64,000 nucleotides of DNA from UBA8914 sp034002905 (GTDB taxonomy: Bacteria; Pseudomonadota; Alphaproteobacteria; UBA9219). A program made the position numbers and the translations under genes. The DNA lies in contig JAVEZQ010000002.1 in assembly GCA_034002905.1 (NCBI GenBank), positions 174,209 to 238,208 of the forward strand. Direction: 5' to 3'. Below the pieces are notes generated by a model. It was given only the letters and a program-made list of their open reading frames with translations, was not told the origin of the DNA and searched no databases. This document shows, in pieces, positions 9,392 through 17,560 of the stretch (position 1 is the stretch's first letter; every line of letters begins with the position of its first letter).

Positions 9392-9958
9392 ATGTTCAAA
9401 GCAATCCTTGCCCTTTTTATGACCCTCTTTCTCGGAGTTTTTGCCATGACATCATCCGCGGAGGCCAAGCCTGCCCTCGATCCTGAAAACACAATTTATC
9501 TCGACCTGAAAGACGGACGCGTCGTGATCCAGCTCCGTCCCGATATTGCGCCCAATCACGTGGCGCGCATCAAGGAACTAACCCGTCAAGGCTTTTATAA
9601 TGGGTTAAAGTTCCACCGTGTTATTCCCGGCTTTATGGCCCAGACAGGCGATCCCGTGGGCGATGGCACCGGCGGCTCAGGCCAAAAGCTTAAGGCTGAG
9701 TTCAACAAAGTTCCCCACGTACGCGGCACCGTATCCATGGCTCGCGCTGCCAGCCCCGACTCGGCAGACAGTCAGTTCTTCATCTGTTTTGACGATGCCT
9801 CCTATCTGGACGGTCAGTATACTGTCTGGGGCAATGTCGTCGAAGGGATGGAATTCGTTGACAAAATCAAGGCCGGTTCACGCTATGACAACGGTAAAGT
9901 TGATGATCCAGCTGACGTCATTGTCAAGATGCAGGTTGCTGCAGACGCCAAAAAGTAA
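9392..9958 (+). CDS. Secreted cyclophilin-type peptidyl-prolyl isomerase
   Basis: This is a periplasmic protein-folding isomerase. The 188 residues from the ATG at 9392 start with a signal peptide (FKAILALFMTLFLGVFA, cleavage near AEA). The cyclophilin core follows, with FHRVIPGFMAQTGDP, DSADSQFFICF and LDGQYTVWGNV. These contain the catalytic Arg and the substrate-binding Phe, Gln and Trp positions of the family. An ATG 21 bases further upstream is in frame but would place charged and polar residues before the signal peptide. trmFO begins 2 bases after the stop, so the two may be co-transcribed. Confidence 0.93.
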   Translation: MFKAILALFMTLFLGVFAMTSSAEAKPALDPENTIYLDLKDGRVVIQLRPDIAPNHVARIKELTRQGFYNGLKFHRVIPGFMAQTGDPVGDGTGGSGQKLKAEFNKVPHVRGTVSMARAASPDSADSQFFICFDDASYLDGQYTVWGNVVEGMEFVDKIKAGSRYDNGKVDDPADVIVKMQVAADAKK

Positions 9959-9960
9959 AA

Positions 9961-11283
9961 ATGAAAAAAGTGCATGTGATTGGTGGCGGCCTTGCCGGTT
10001 GCGAGGCAGCTTGGCAGCTCGCTATACGCGGTGTCCCTGTTGTCTTGCACGAGATGCGGCCAGCCGTCACCACACCGGCACATCAGTCAGACCAGCTTGC
10101 TGAGCTTGTTTGTTCAAACTCGCTCCGTTCGGATGATAGCGACTACAACGCCGTTGGCCTGTTACACGATGAAATGCGTCGTGCGGGTTCTTTAATCCTG
10201 CGCGTAGCCGATCAACATCGTCTCCCTGCGGGAGGCGCGCTTGCGGTCGATCGAGACCTCTTCGCCGCTGATATCACGCGAGAGATCGCTGCTCACCCGC
10301 TTATTGAAATTGTCCACGGCGAAGTCACACGCCTTGATACAGAGCAGCCAACTATTGTGGCCAGCGGCCCCCTGACATCGGATGCGTTAGCGCAAGAGAT
10401 ACGCAAGCTGACAAGCGAAGACTCCCTTCATTTCTTTGATGCCATCGCCCCGATCATCGAGCGCGAAAGTATTGATATGAGCAAGGCATGGATGCAATCC
10501 CGCTATGACAAGGGGGACGGCTCGGACTATATCAACTGCGCGCTTGATAAAGAGCAATACAACGCCTTTCTTGACGCCCTACTCGGCGCGGAAAAGGTTG
10601 CCTTTAAAGAATGGGAACAAAATACGTCTTATTTCGAAGGATGCCTTCCCATCGAGATTATGGCTGCACGCGGACGCGAAACTTTACGCTTTGGCCCAAT
10701 GAAGCCCGTTGGCCTCACAAACCCCAATTCAGATCGTCGTCCCTATGCCGTTATTCAGCTAAGACAAGACAATGCCTTGGGCACGCTGTGGAATATTGTC
10801 GGCTTTCAAACCAAGATGAAATATGGCGAACAAGAACGTGTTTTCCGCATGATCCCCGGATTGGAACAAGCGGCCTTTGCTAGGCTGGGCGGCATTCATC
10901 GCAACACCTTCATCAATAGCCCCAAACTTCTGGGGCACAGGCTTGAGCTGAAAGCACACCCTGCAATCCGCTTTGCGGGACAGGTAATGGGTGTTGAGGG
11001 TTATGTGGAGTCAGCCTCAATGGGCTTTCTAGCGGGACTTTTTGCCGCCGCAGAGGTAAAGGGGGAGGCCTGTCCCGCCCCACCGCGAACGACGGCACTG
11101 GGCGCTTTGCTCGCGCATGTCACAGGAGATGCCGAGGCCGAAACCTTTCAGCCGATGAATGTCAATTTCAGTCTTTTCCCACCTATCACGAGCATAAAAG
11201 GACGTGAAAGGAAACGTGCCTATACCCAGCGCGCAAAAGAAGATCTTTCTCCGTGGATCGACGCGATTACTTCACACTCGTAA
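9961..11283 (+). CDS. trmFO: Folate-dependent tRNA (uracil-54-C5)-methyltransferase
   Basis: TrmFO makes ribothymidine at position 54 of the tRNA T-loop, using methylenetetrahydrofolate and FAD. The 440 residues open with the dinucleotide-binding motif VIGGGLAGCEAAWQL, followed by LHEMRP and LVCSNSLRSDD, which are diagnostic of TrmFO (Gid). The C-terminal half has the FAD-binding stretch GVEGYVESASMGFLAG. The length is normal. The last 17 bases overlap the 3' end of the convergent hscB gene. Confidence 0.96.
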   Translation: MKKVHVIGGGLAGCEAAWQLAIRGVPVVLHEMRPAVTTPAHQSDQLAELVCSNSLRSDDSDYNAVGLLHDEMRRAGSLILRVADQHRLPAGGALAVDRDLFAADITREIAAHPLIEIVHGEVTRLDTEQPTIVASGPLTSDALAQEIRKLTSEDSLHFFDAIAPIIERESIDMSKAWMQSRYDKGDGSDYINCALDKEQYNAFLDALLGAEKVAFKEWEQNTSYFEGCLPIEIMAARGRETLRFGPMKPVGLTNPNSDRRPYAVIQLRQDNALGTLWNIVGFQTKMKYGEQERVFRMIPGLEQAAFARLGGIHRNTFINSPKLLGHRLELKAHPAIRFAGQVMGVEGYVESASMGFLAGLFAAAEVKGEACPAPPRTTALGALLAHVTGDAEAETFQPMNVNFSLFPPITSIKGRERKRAYTQRAKEDLSPWIDAITSHS

Positions 11284-11941
11284 GATCGTCGCCGCCCTCC
11301 GGCCTGTGATTAGCGGCGAGAGTAGTGCGGCGATTTCGGACTTCACTCAAAATGGATTCAAGCCCATCGACCTCAAGCAAAATCGCGTTCGCAAGTTGCC
11401 ATTTCTGGTTGCGCAAGGCCTGCATCAGGCTCACGACACCCTGTTCCATAGCCTGTCCTGCGCGATGTGCAATACGGTCACATTGTCCCGGCATCACGGC
11501 ACTATCAAGCTCTTGCTTCAATTCGCCGACCATCGGATTGTTGTGTTCCGCCTCAGCCACATCCATCTCGTGAAGGGCAAGCCAATACCGCCCGCGCCGT
11601 AAAGGCTCGCACAGGGTCTGATAAGCTTCTTCAATGGCTTCCAGTTGACGGGCCGCATGTCCACGCTCCCCGAGGCCGCGAATCGCAAAGCGCTCGGGGG
11701 ATAACGTGCGTTTCAGCGAGGCATATTGACGTTCGAGCAACTCCGAATCAATGTCGATGCGTCGCTCAAGGCCTAAACGCGTGAAGTGATCAAGATGCCG
11801 AACGGGCTGGATTGTCCCACAGTTGTGACAGAAAAGGGCCCGAAGGGATGTCCCCTTCTGGCACAACCAACAACATGTTTCGTGACATTCGTTGTTTGTG
11901 GGGATCGAGAATTCGTTAAACTCTATGACATTATCGTCCAT
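11267..11941 (-). CDS. hscB: HscB-type J-domain co-chaperone with zinc-finger N terminus and altered HPD motif
   Basis: HscB delivers the iron-sulfur scaffold IscU to the chaperone HscA. The 224 residues have an N-terminal CxxC...CxxC zinc-finger-like module (CWLCQKG, CHNC at about residues 23-43), as in human HSC20. A J-domain and a C-terminal helical domain follow, aligning well with HscB (AYQTLCEPLRRGRYWLALHEMDV). The invariant HPD of J-domains, needed to stimulate Hsp70 ATPase, is replaced by SPE in LKRTLSPERFA. It lies 76 bases downstream of the IscR-like gene on the same strand, without hscA, iscU or fdx in between. The fold call is firm; co-chaperone activity is uncertain. Confidence 0.87.
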   Translation of the reverse strand: MDDNVIEFNEFSIPTNNECHETCCWLCQKGTSLRALFCHNCGTIQPVRHLDHFTRLGLERRIDIDSELLERQYASLKRTLSPERFAIRGLGERGHAARQLEAIEEAYQTLCEPLRRGRYWLALHEMDVAEAEHNNPMVGELKQELDSAVMPGQCDRIAHRAGQAMEQGVVSLMQALRNQKWQLANAILLEVDGLESILSEVRNRRTTLAANHRPEGGDDLTSVK

Positions 11942-12017
11942 GCGACGTCCTCATATTCTGGATATCGCATTATAACCGAATCTCTGCCCCCTGTGGAAAA
12001 GAATTTACACCTTATAG

Positions 12018-12422
12018 TCAGATTTTATTCTGAACGACATCCGCCAATGTGACAGATTTGAGATACTTCTGCATCTCTTCGCTCATACGATCCCACAAGT
12101 GATCCGTTAACTTTCTTGCCGTCTGTCCTTCAGATGACATAGCCGCTGCGCGATCCGACTCACGTCCCGTATCAACAGCGGAGACGATTTGCTGAATCGT
12201 CATCTGGGTCGCATCCATAGCGATCACGTACCCGCCACCGGGCCCGCGCATGCTCTTAACCAAGCCATTTTTCTTAAGCTTGGCAACAAGCTGCTCAAGA
12301 TAAGACAAAGATATCATCTGTCTCTGCGCGACATCGGCCAATGGAACCGGTTTCTCGCCAGCGTGTCTAGCAAGATCGACCATGGCCATAACGGCATGAC
12401 GTCCCTTCGTGCTAATACGCAT
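12018..12422 (-). CDS. iscR: IscR-like Rrf2-family transcription regulator lacking cluster ligands
   Basis: Rrf2 proteins are winged-helix DNA-binding dimers, and IscR represses iron-sulfur biogenesis genes when it holds a [2Fe-2S] cluster. The start at 12422 is set by the strong ribosome-binding site AAGGAGGTGA six bases upstream and by the family start MRISTKGRHA. The helix-turn-helix and wing are well conserved (YLEQLVAKLKKNGLVKS, RGPGGGY). The three cysteines and the histidine that hold the cluster in E. coli IscR are all substituted (aligned Ala, Glu, Lys and Asp around SDRAAAMSSEG and LTDHLW), and the 134-residue protein has no Cys. It should behave like apo-IscR or sense something else. 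Confidence 0.88.
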   Translation of the reverse strand: MRISTKGRHAVMAMVDLARHAGEKPVPLADVAQRQMISLSYLEQLVAKLKKNGLVKSMRGPGGGYVIAMDATQMTIQQIVSAVDTGRESDRAAAMSSEGQTARKLTDHLWDRMSEEMQKYLKSVTLADVVQNKI

Positions 12423-12481
12423 ATTTTTCACCTCCTTGCTTTGAATAGGGCCACGTTCATACACTAAAAAAGACCCTAATG

Positions 12482-12509
12482 GTACTAAATTCGTATTACT
12501 TTATGTCAA
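12482..12509 (-). promoter_or_regulatory. Candidate iscR promoter with imperfect operator palindrome
   Basis: Reading toward iscR, TTGACA lies at 12509-12504. It is followed by GTAATA, a six-base spacer and TAGTAC at 12499-12482. The two arms are an imperfect inverted repeat (GTAATA against GTACTA) that covers the spacer and the expected -10 position, about 60 bases before the start codon. This arrangement suits autorepression by an Rrf2 protein. It was found by eye and no binding data exist. Confidence 0.4.
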
Positions 12510-12659
12510 TTCGATGACAAGCATATAAGGTTTATTCAATTTGTTGTTATTAATTATTAAAATATTGAATTACTTGCTTGAATTCAACTACCCAGTCTGT
12601 GCTAGACTTGCCGCTGACGTGAAATCAAGACAACAGATGATTCCTCCCATTGTATAGGG

Positions 12660-12789
12660 ATTGTTGTTAATTAANNNNNNNNNNNNNNNNNNNNNNNNNN
12701 NNNNNNNNNNNNNNNNNNNNNNNNNNNNNNNNNNNNNNNNNNNNNNNNNNNNNNNNNNNNNNNNNNNNNNNNNNATTGTTGTTAATTAA
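12660..12789. repeat. 15-base direct repeat on both sides of the N block
   Basis: The copies at 12660-12674 and 12775-12789 are identical and sit immediately at the gap edges. The likely meaning is an unresolved short overlap of two contigs. A true repeat, such as a mobile-element target duplication, cannot be excluded. Confidence 0.7.
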
Positions 12790-12802
12790 CAAGTGGTGAG
12801 AT

Positions 12803-13483
12803 ATGCCAGAAGTACTCTTTGCAGGCCCCGCTGGACGTTTAGAAGGTCGTTATACCCCCGGGAAGTCGCCGACGGCTCCTATCGCCTTGATTCTTCACCC
12901 ACACCCCCAACATGGTGGCACCATGAACAATAAGGTGGTGTATGCGCTTTTCTCGGCTTTTGCTGAACGTGATTTTTCGACTCTTCGATTCAATTTTCGT
13001 GGCGTTGGTCGCAGCCAAGGTTCCTATGATCGTGGCGAAGGCGAACTCAGTGATGCTGCCGCAGCTTTGGACTGGGTTCAATCGATCAACCCGAATGCAC
13101 GCAGTGTATGGGTTGCCGGTTTTTCCTTTGGCGCGTGGATTGGCATGCAACTTTTGATGCGTCGCCCTGAGATTGAATCTTTTATCTCCGTTGCGCCACC
13201 GGCCAACATGTTGGATTTTTCTTTCTTGGCACCTTGCCCCTCGTCGGGCCTTGTCATTCATGGTGGCGCAGATGAAATCGTGCCCGAACCGTTCGTTGCA
13301 AAGCTTGTGACAAAGCTATCGCACCAACGCGGCATTCATATTGATTATCGCGTTGTTTCCGAAGCTGGACACTTCTTTGCTAATCAGATCGATCAGCTCG
13401 CCAGCCATGCGGAAGAATATTTGGACAACGCCCTACTCCATACCATTCCGGCGCAAACACCGTCTTCCACTCTCGTTGGCTAG
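12803..13483 (+). CDS. Alpha/beta hydrolase, COG2945-like
   Basis: This is a soluble serine hydrolase of unknown substrate. The 226 residues show an oxyanion region HPHPQHGGTMNNKV, the stretch FNFRGVGRSQGSYD, the nucleophile elbow GFSFGAW (Ser in GxSxG), an acid near GGADEIVPE, and the catalytic His in EAGHFF near the end. This is the compact COG2945 type. In other alphaproteobacteria such hydrolases are often found near iron-sulfur assembly genes, which fits the adjacent iscR-like gene. The N block leaves the true spacing open. Substrate and pathway are unknown. Confidence 0.88.
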   Translation: MPEVLFAGPAGRLEGRYTPGKSPTAPIALILHPHPQHGGTMNNKVVYALFSAFAERDFSTLRFNFRGVGRSQGSYDRGEGELSDAAAALDWVQSINPNARSVWVAGFSFGAWIGMQLLMRRPEIESFISVAPPANMLDFSFLAPCPSSGLVIHGGADEIVPEPFVAKLVTKLSHQRGIHIDYRVVSEAGHFFANQIDQLASHAEEYLDNALLHTIPAQTPSSTLVG

Positions 13484-14577
13484 TTCTTTGCTTTGTGATA
13501 TCGCCCGCCTGTCATTGGTGCGGGAACGGATGTCGTGCCCGGTACACTTAGCGGTAGGCCTGAATGACTCCGGACGGCGAGATAGGCAAAGGCCTGCGCT
13601 TCCATGGCGTCTCCATCCCAACCGAGCGCATCAACACTTTGCACGGAAAGGCCGCTTTCCTGCGCAAGCCATGCCATCATTGTCTTGTTATGCCGTCCAC
13701 CACCCGTGACATAAAGGGTCTGCGCTGGCAATGGCATCTGCGTAAGACCATGCACGACTGCGCGAACCGTCATCATCGTCAGAGTCGCGGCGCCATCCTC
13801 CGTTGAACATTCTTTTGGAGCAAAATCCGCAAAAGCATCGCGATCGAGCGATTTGGGGGGCTCTTTTTGAAAATAAGGATGAGACAAAAACGCAGCAACT
13901 TGCACCTGATCGACTTTGCCAGCCGCCGCCAGCTTTCCATTCTTGTCACAGGAAAGCCCCGCCTGCCGCGAAACCCAATCATCGATCAACGCATTGCCCG
14001 GCCCTAGATCAAAGGCAAAAATCTGGTCATCGCCCTCACTGCCGATCCATGTCACATTACTCACGCCACCAATATTGATAATGGCGACAGGCTTGGGCAG
14101 ATCATGCGCAAGGGCACGATGATAAAGCGGAACCAGCGGCGCGCCCTGTCCTCCCGCTTGAACGTCTGCCGTGCGGAAGTCATTGACGACATCAATGCGG
14201 GTTTGGGTTGCCAGAAGCTTGCCATCACCAATCTGGATTGTCTGTTTTGCTTCGGGGTTATGCCAAATCGTCTGCCCGTGAAAGCCAATCAAGTCGATTT
14301 GTTTCGGGTTGATATCGTAGGTTTCGAGGAAGTCGCGGACCGCTTCCGCATGTTTTTTGGTTAACGCGATCTCGGCCTCACGAACTTTGGGGTCTTGTGT
14401 GCCGCTCGGATTACCCAAACAGTTCCTCATTTCATCGCGAAAAGCGGTGTCATAAGGGAAAAAGGCCGCAGCGTCGGGCCGTACAATCCCCTGCCCATCC
14501 GTTTCGATCATCGCGACGTCAATCCCGTCTAACGATGTCCCGCTCATCAACCCTATGACTTTGTATATATGCGACAT
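13480..14577 (-). CDS. anmK: Anhydro-N-acetylmuramic acid kinase
   Basis: AnmK opens and phosphorylates 1,6-anhydroMurNAc to MurNAc-6-phosphate during cell-wall recycling. The 365 residues from 14577 begin IGLMSGTSLDGIDVA, the family's ATP-binding signature. GFHGQTIWH, INIGGVSNVT, FDLGPGNALIDDW and YVTGGGRHN follow. The start is preferred over an upstream in-frame codon because AGGGGA lies about ten bases before it and the motif starts at once. It converges on the hydrolase with a 4-base overlap. Together with the amidase at 20651 it suggests an active muropeptide recycling route. Confidence 0.95.
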   Translation of the reverse strand: MSHIYKVIGLMSGTSLDGIDVAMIETDGQGIVRPDAAAFFPYDTAFRDEMRNCLGNPSGTQDPKVREAEIALTKKHAEAVRDFLETYDINPKQIDLIGFHGQTIWHNPEAKQTIQIGDGKLLATQTRIDVVNDFRTADVQAGGQGAPLVPLYHRALAHDLPKPVAIINIGGVSNVTWIGSEGDDQIFAFDLGPGNALIDDWVSRQAGLSCDKNGKLAAAGKVDQVQVAAFLSHPYFQKEPPKSLDRDAFADFAPKECSTEDGAATLTMMTVRAVVHGLTQMPLPAQTLYVTGGGRHNKTMMAWLAQESGLSVQSVDALGWDGDAMEAQAFAYLAVRSHSGLPLSVPGTTSVPAPMTGGRYHKAKN

Positions 14578-14671
14578 GGAAATAATCCCCTTTTCACCCC
14601 TTTCCAAAAGGCTTTGAGCGCTTTATTCTGGCCGCTCTTTAAGAATGTACACCCAACGGTAAGGTCAACCT

Positions 14672-15910
14672 ATGAGCAACGTTAAGTCCGATTTCCTTAA
14701 TATCATGATCGAACGCGGTCATGTCCACCAGTGCTCCGATCTCGAAGCGCTGGACGCCCTCGCCTGCAAGGAAACGATCATAGGCTATATCGGATATGAT
14801 GCCACGGCAACCTCTTTGCATATCGGCAACATGGCCACCATCATGATGCTACGCCGTCTGCAATCGACGGGACACAAGCCCATTGTTTTGATCGGCGGCG
14901 GCACAACCAAGGTCGGGGATCCTTCCTTTAAAACGGAAAGCCGTCCCATGCTCACCGACGAACAAATCGAGACAAACATCGCCGGTATCAAGAAGTGCTA
15001 TCAAAAGTACCTGACCTTTGGCGAAGGCAAAACGGATGCCACGATCGTCAACAATGACGAATGGCTGGGCAAGCTTGAATATCTGCCCTTCCTGCGGGAG
15101 GTCGGACGCCATTTTACGATTAACCGCATGCTGAGCTTTGACTCAGTCAAGCTGCGCCTTGATCGTGAACAACCTCTAACCTTCCTTGAGTTCAACTATA
15201 TGATCATGCAGGGCTACGATTTTGTCGAACTGCATAAGCGTTATGGCTGTAACCTGCAGATGGGCGGATCGGATCAATGGGGGAACATCATCAATGGCGT
15301 CGAGCTAGGCCGCCGCATGGCGAACTATGACCTCTTTGCATTGACAACCCCGTTGATTACAACGGCCTCGGGCGAAAAGATGGGCAAGACCGTCAATGGC
15401 GCCATGTGGCTGAATGAAGATATGCTCAGCCCCTATGATTACTGGCAGTACTGGCGCAACACCGAGGATGCCGACGTGATCCGCTTCCTCAAGATATTTA
15501 CCGACCTGCCACTCGATGAAATCGCCAAGCTCGCAAAGCTTGAAGGTGCCGAGATCAATGAGGCCAAGAAGATCCTTGCGCATGAAACGACCAAGATGTG
15601 CCATGGGGAAGAGGCCGCCCGGCAAGCCGCTGCGACAGCTCAAGCAACGTTTGAGGCTGGCGGCATCGGTGCAGACCTGCCAACCTATCAGCTTAAGGGA
15701 TCAAGCGCCCCTGTCGTGGATGTGATGGTCGAACTGGGCTTTGCCGCTTCGAAGGGTGAGGCTCGGCGTCTGATCACGCAAGGCGGCGTCAGACTGAATG
15801 ATGCGGCTGTGTCAGATGTTGCGGCAGTTGTTTCTACCGACATGCTGTCAAGCGACAAGACGACACGCCTAAGCGTGGGCAAAAAACGCCACGGTATCAT
15901 CAAAAGCTAA
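14672..15910 (+). CDS. tyrS: Tyrosyl-tRNA synthetase
   Basis: This enzyme charges tRNA-Tyr. The 412 residues have the class I signature as SLHIGNM (HIGH-like), the tyrosine-pocket region YDFVELHKRYGCNLQMGGSDQWGN, and KMGKT as the KMSKS-like loop. The C terminus has an S4-type RNA-binding domain (KGEARRLITQGGVRLND). The length is normal for bacterial TyrRS. It stands alone, convergent with the gene at 15926. Confidence 0.97.
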   Translation: MSNVKSDFLNIMIERGHVHQCSDLEALDALACKETIIGYIGYDATATSLHIGNMATIMMLRRLQSTGHKPIVLIGGGTTKVGDPSFKTESRPMLTDEQIETNIAGIKKCYQKYLTFGEGKTDATIVNNDEWLGKLEYLPFLREVGRHFTINRMLSFDSVKLRLDREQPLTFLEFNYMIMQGYDFVELHKRYGCNLQMGGSDQWGNIINGVELGRRMANYDLFALTTPLITTASGEKMGKTVNGAMWLNEDMLSPYDYWQYWRNTEDADVIRFLKIFTDLPLDEIAKLAKLEGAEINEAKKILAHETTKMCHGEEAARQAAATAQATFEAGGIGADLPTYQLKGSSAPVVDVMVELGFAASKGEARRLITQGGVRLNDAAVSDVAAVVSTDMLSSDKTTRLSVGKKRHGIIKS

Positions 15911-15921
15911 GCAGGCAATGC

Positions 15922-15940
15922 TTGGTCAAGTATTGACCAA
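15922..15940. repeat. Perfect inverted repeat at the tyrS 3' end
   Basis: Two perfect 8-base arms (TTGGTCAA and TTGACCAA) flank a 3-base loop, twelve bases after the tyrS stop and spanning the stop of the convergent gene. It can form a hairpin in transcripts from either side. There is no T-run beside it, so it is at best a weak terminator or an RNA-end stabiliser. Confidence 0.6.
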
Positions 15941-16867
15941 AAGTCTCTGTTGCATGGAAGCTGGTGCGTTCGCACTCTGACGTGTCGACGCCTCGACAAA
16001 AGTGTTCCGCGTGATATTCTCAAAGCGCGATGTTTCGATTGCGCCCTTGCCGCCAATCGCGACAATCTCAAGAAGCGCCCCCTGTGCATCAAAACAACCG
16101 CAAACAAGCGGACCGCCGCGTCCACAGCCACCATCCAACGTTACGGCCATACCATCCGTAATGACGCCACCCTTCAAAGGATCCACACCGCGCACAATAC
16201 GCGCAAAGCGTTGTTGCCCTTCCATCGCGACGAAAGGTGAAGACCCGTACCATAGACTGTCTCCCTGATCCTCGAGCGAACGGGACATGTTGTAGCCGGC
16301 CGGAACAAACAAGACTCCGCTCTGCCCCTGTCGCGGCGATGTCAAGGCCGCACGACGGAAGCTGCAAGAAAAGGGTTCATGTCCCATGGCCTGCCGTTGC
16401 AAACCGCGAAGTTGGTTTGTCCAACGCGTAATCGCAACACTGCCCGCGCGCGCAATCGATTTTGTGTCATTCAAGCTAACACCATAAAGACGTAAGTAAG
16501 ATTCACCGCCCAGCTCCATATACTTTTCAAACGCAGCAGGTGCGGATGGTGCAAACTGCAACCGCAAAACGCGCTGCCACGCCTCTTCGGCAGGGCCACG
16601 GAGATGAACAATATCTGTTGTATTCAAACCCGGCTTGGCCAAGAGCGCCGAGCGAAACGCCAACAACTCATCCAAAACGGCGTGGTTGTTCCATGTATCA
16701 GCACCAAGATAATTGCCAAGATAAACCAAACGATCCCGCACAGCGAAACGAGCCGCCAAATGGTCATGCAGCGTCATGAGGCGCTCAATATCGCCCTGAA
16801 CCGCAGCAACCGCCCAAATCCGGCCCGGTTGACCCAAATCGACAAATTTTTCACTGACTGAACGCAT
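15926..16867 (-). CDS. Calcineurin-like phosphoesterase homologue lacking metal-binding motifs
   Basis: The 313-residue protein resembles the start of PrpA/ApaH-type phosphoesterases (AVAAVQGDIERLMTLHDHL, DRLVYLGNYLG, IVHLRGPAEEAW). In active members these blocks read GDIHG, GDYVDRG and RGNHE and bind two metals. Here the His of block 1, the Asp of block 2 and the Asn-His of block 3 are all replaced. The C-terminal half keeps the layout of the family (VPAGYNMSRSLEDQGDSLWYGSSPF, GGVITDGMAVTLDGGCGRGG). It is probably a pseudoenzyme with a binding or regulatory role. The substrate and partner are unknown, and the family match itself is moderate. Confidence 0.65.
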   Translation of the reverse strand: MRSVSEKFVDLGQPGRIWAVAAVQGDIERLMTLHDHLAARFAVRDRLVYLGNYLGADTWNNHAVLDELLAFRSALLAKPGLNTTDIVHLRGPAEEAWQRVLRLQFAPSAPAAFEKYMELGGESYLRLYGVSLNDTKSIARAGSVAITRWTNQLRGLQRQAMGHEPFSCSFRRAALTSPRQGQSGVLFVPAGYNMSRSLEDQGDSLWYGSSPFVAMEGQQRFARIVRGVDPLKGGVITDGMAVTLDGGCGRGGPLVCGCFDAQGALLEIVAIGGKGAIETSRFENITRNTFVEASTRQSANAPASMQQRLLVNT

Positions 16868-17004
16868 GAGATAATCCCCCCTGAAGACAAGGAGAGACTA
16901 AACGCACTCACGGTGCAGCGCAATATCTTGTGTAAAAATAAAGTTAATTACCCACAGTTTGTTATGCACAGTTTATTCACAGCGGTCTCGAAATCATCCG
17001 CGAC

Positions 17005-17487
17005 TCACTTGATTCGCACACCGGGACTCACGGGACGTTCCGCAAACGAGCCCAAACAAATCATCCGATCATAGATGCAAAGAGCGCCCGCCACGCCAAC
17101 ATTCACGCAAAACTTCATCGGAATTTTCACGATGTGGTCGCAGCGCGCAACCATGGCCGGTGAAAGGCTTCCTTTTTCCGGCCCCAGCACATAGGCCGCT
17201 CGCAAGGGATGCCGAAAAGTCGGCAAATCAACAGCCTCAGCCAGCAGCTCGACCCCAACCAATGCGCAGTCTTTCGGCAACGTGAATTCCTCAACAGTTT
17301 CATATTCATGCATCGGCATATGGATTGCCGCATGGGAGGTATCCGAGGCCCGAATATTACGGTAATTCAGAGACGACCCCACCGTAAAAAAGAAACTCGC
17401 CCCAAATGCATGTGATGTCCGCACCAGATTGCCCAGATTAAAGCTCTTGCTGATCCCCTCAACTCCGACACCAAAATAACCCCTCAT
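17005..17487 (-). CDS. TrmH/SpoU-family RNA 2'-O-methyltransferase
   Basis: This is a SPOUT-fold methyltransferase that probably modifies tRNA or rRNA ribose. The short 160-residue form starts at 17487, where AAGGTG precedes the ATG. Motif 1 is FNLGNLVRTSHAFGASFFF; motifs 2 and 3, which form the SAM-binding knot, are YVLGPEKGSLSP and NVGVAGALCIYDRM. An in-frame start at 17613 would add 42 residues with no family counterpart and overlap the divergent gene. The exact target nucleotide cannot be told from sequence. Confidence 0.88.
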   Translation of the reverse strand: MRGYFGVGVEGISKSFNLGNLVRTSHAFGASFFFTVGSSLNYRNIRASDTSHAAIHMPMHEYETVEEFTLPKDCALVGVELLAEAVDLPTFRHPLRAAYVLGPEKGSLSPAMVARCDHIVKIPMKFCVNVGVAGALCIYDRMICLGSFAERPVSPGVRIK

Positions 17488-17560
17488 ATTTTTGCACCTT
17501 TTCTTTGGTCTTTTGTAAAGCAATTGATAAGGTTTGAGCTTATACAAGTGATCACAACGC

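Larger units (their letters stand above)
12423..12802. other. AT-rich divergent intergenic region containing an assembly gap
   Basis: No gene is seen between the iscR-like start and the hydrolase start. The region is AT-rich and holds the candidate iscR promoter. It is interrupted by exactly 100 N at 12675-12774, a conventional placeholder for a gap of unknown size. The 15 bases ATTGTTGTTAATTAA occur directly before the gap (12660-12674) and directly after it (12775-12789), so the two contig ends may simply overlap. Confidence 0.85.
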
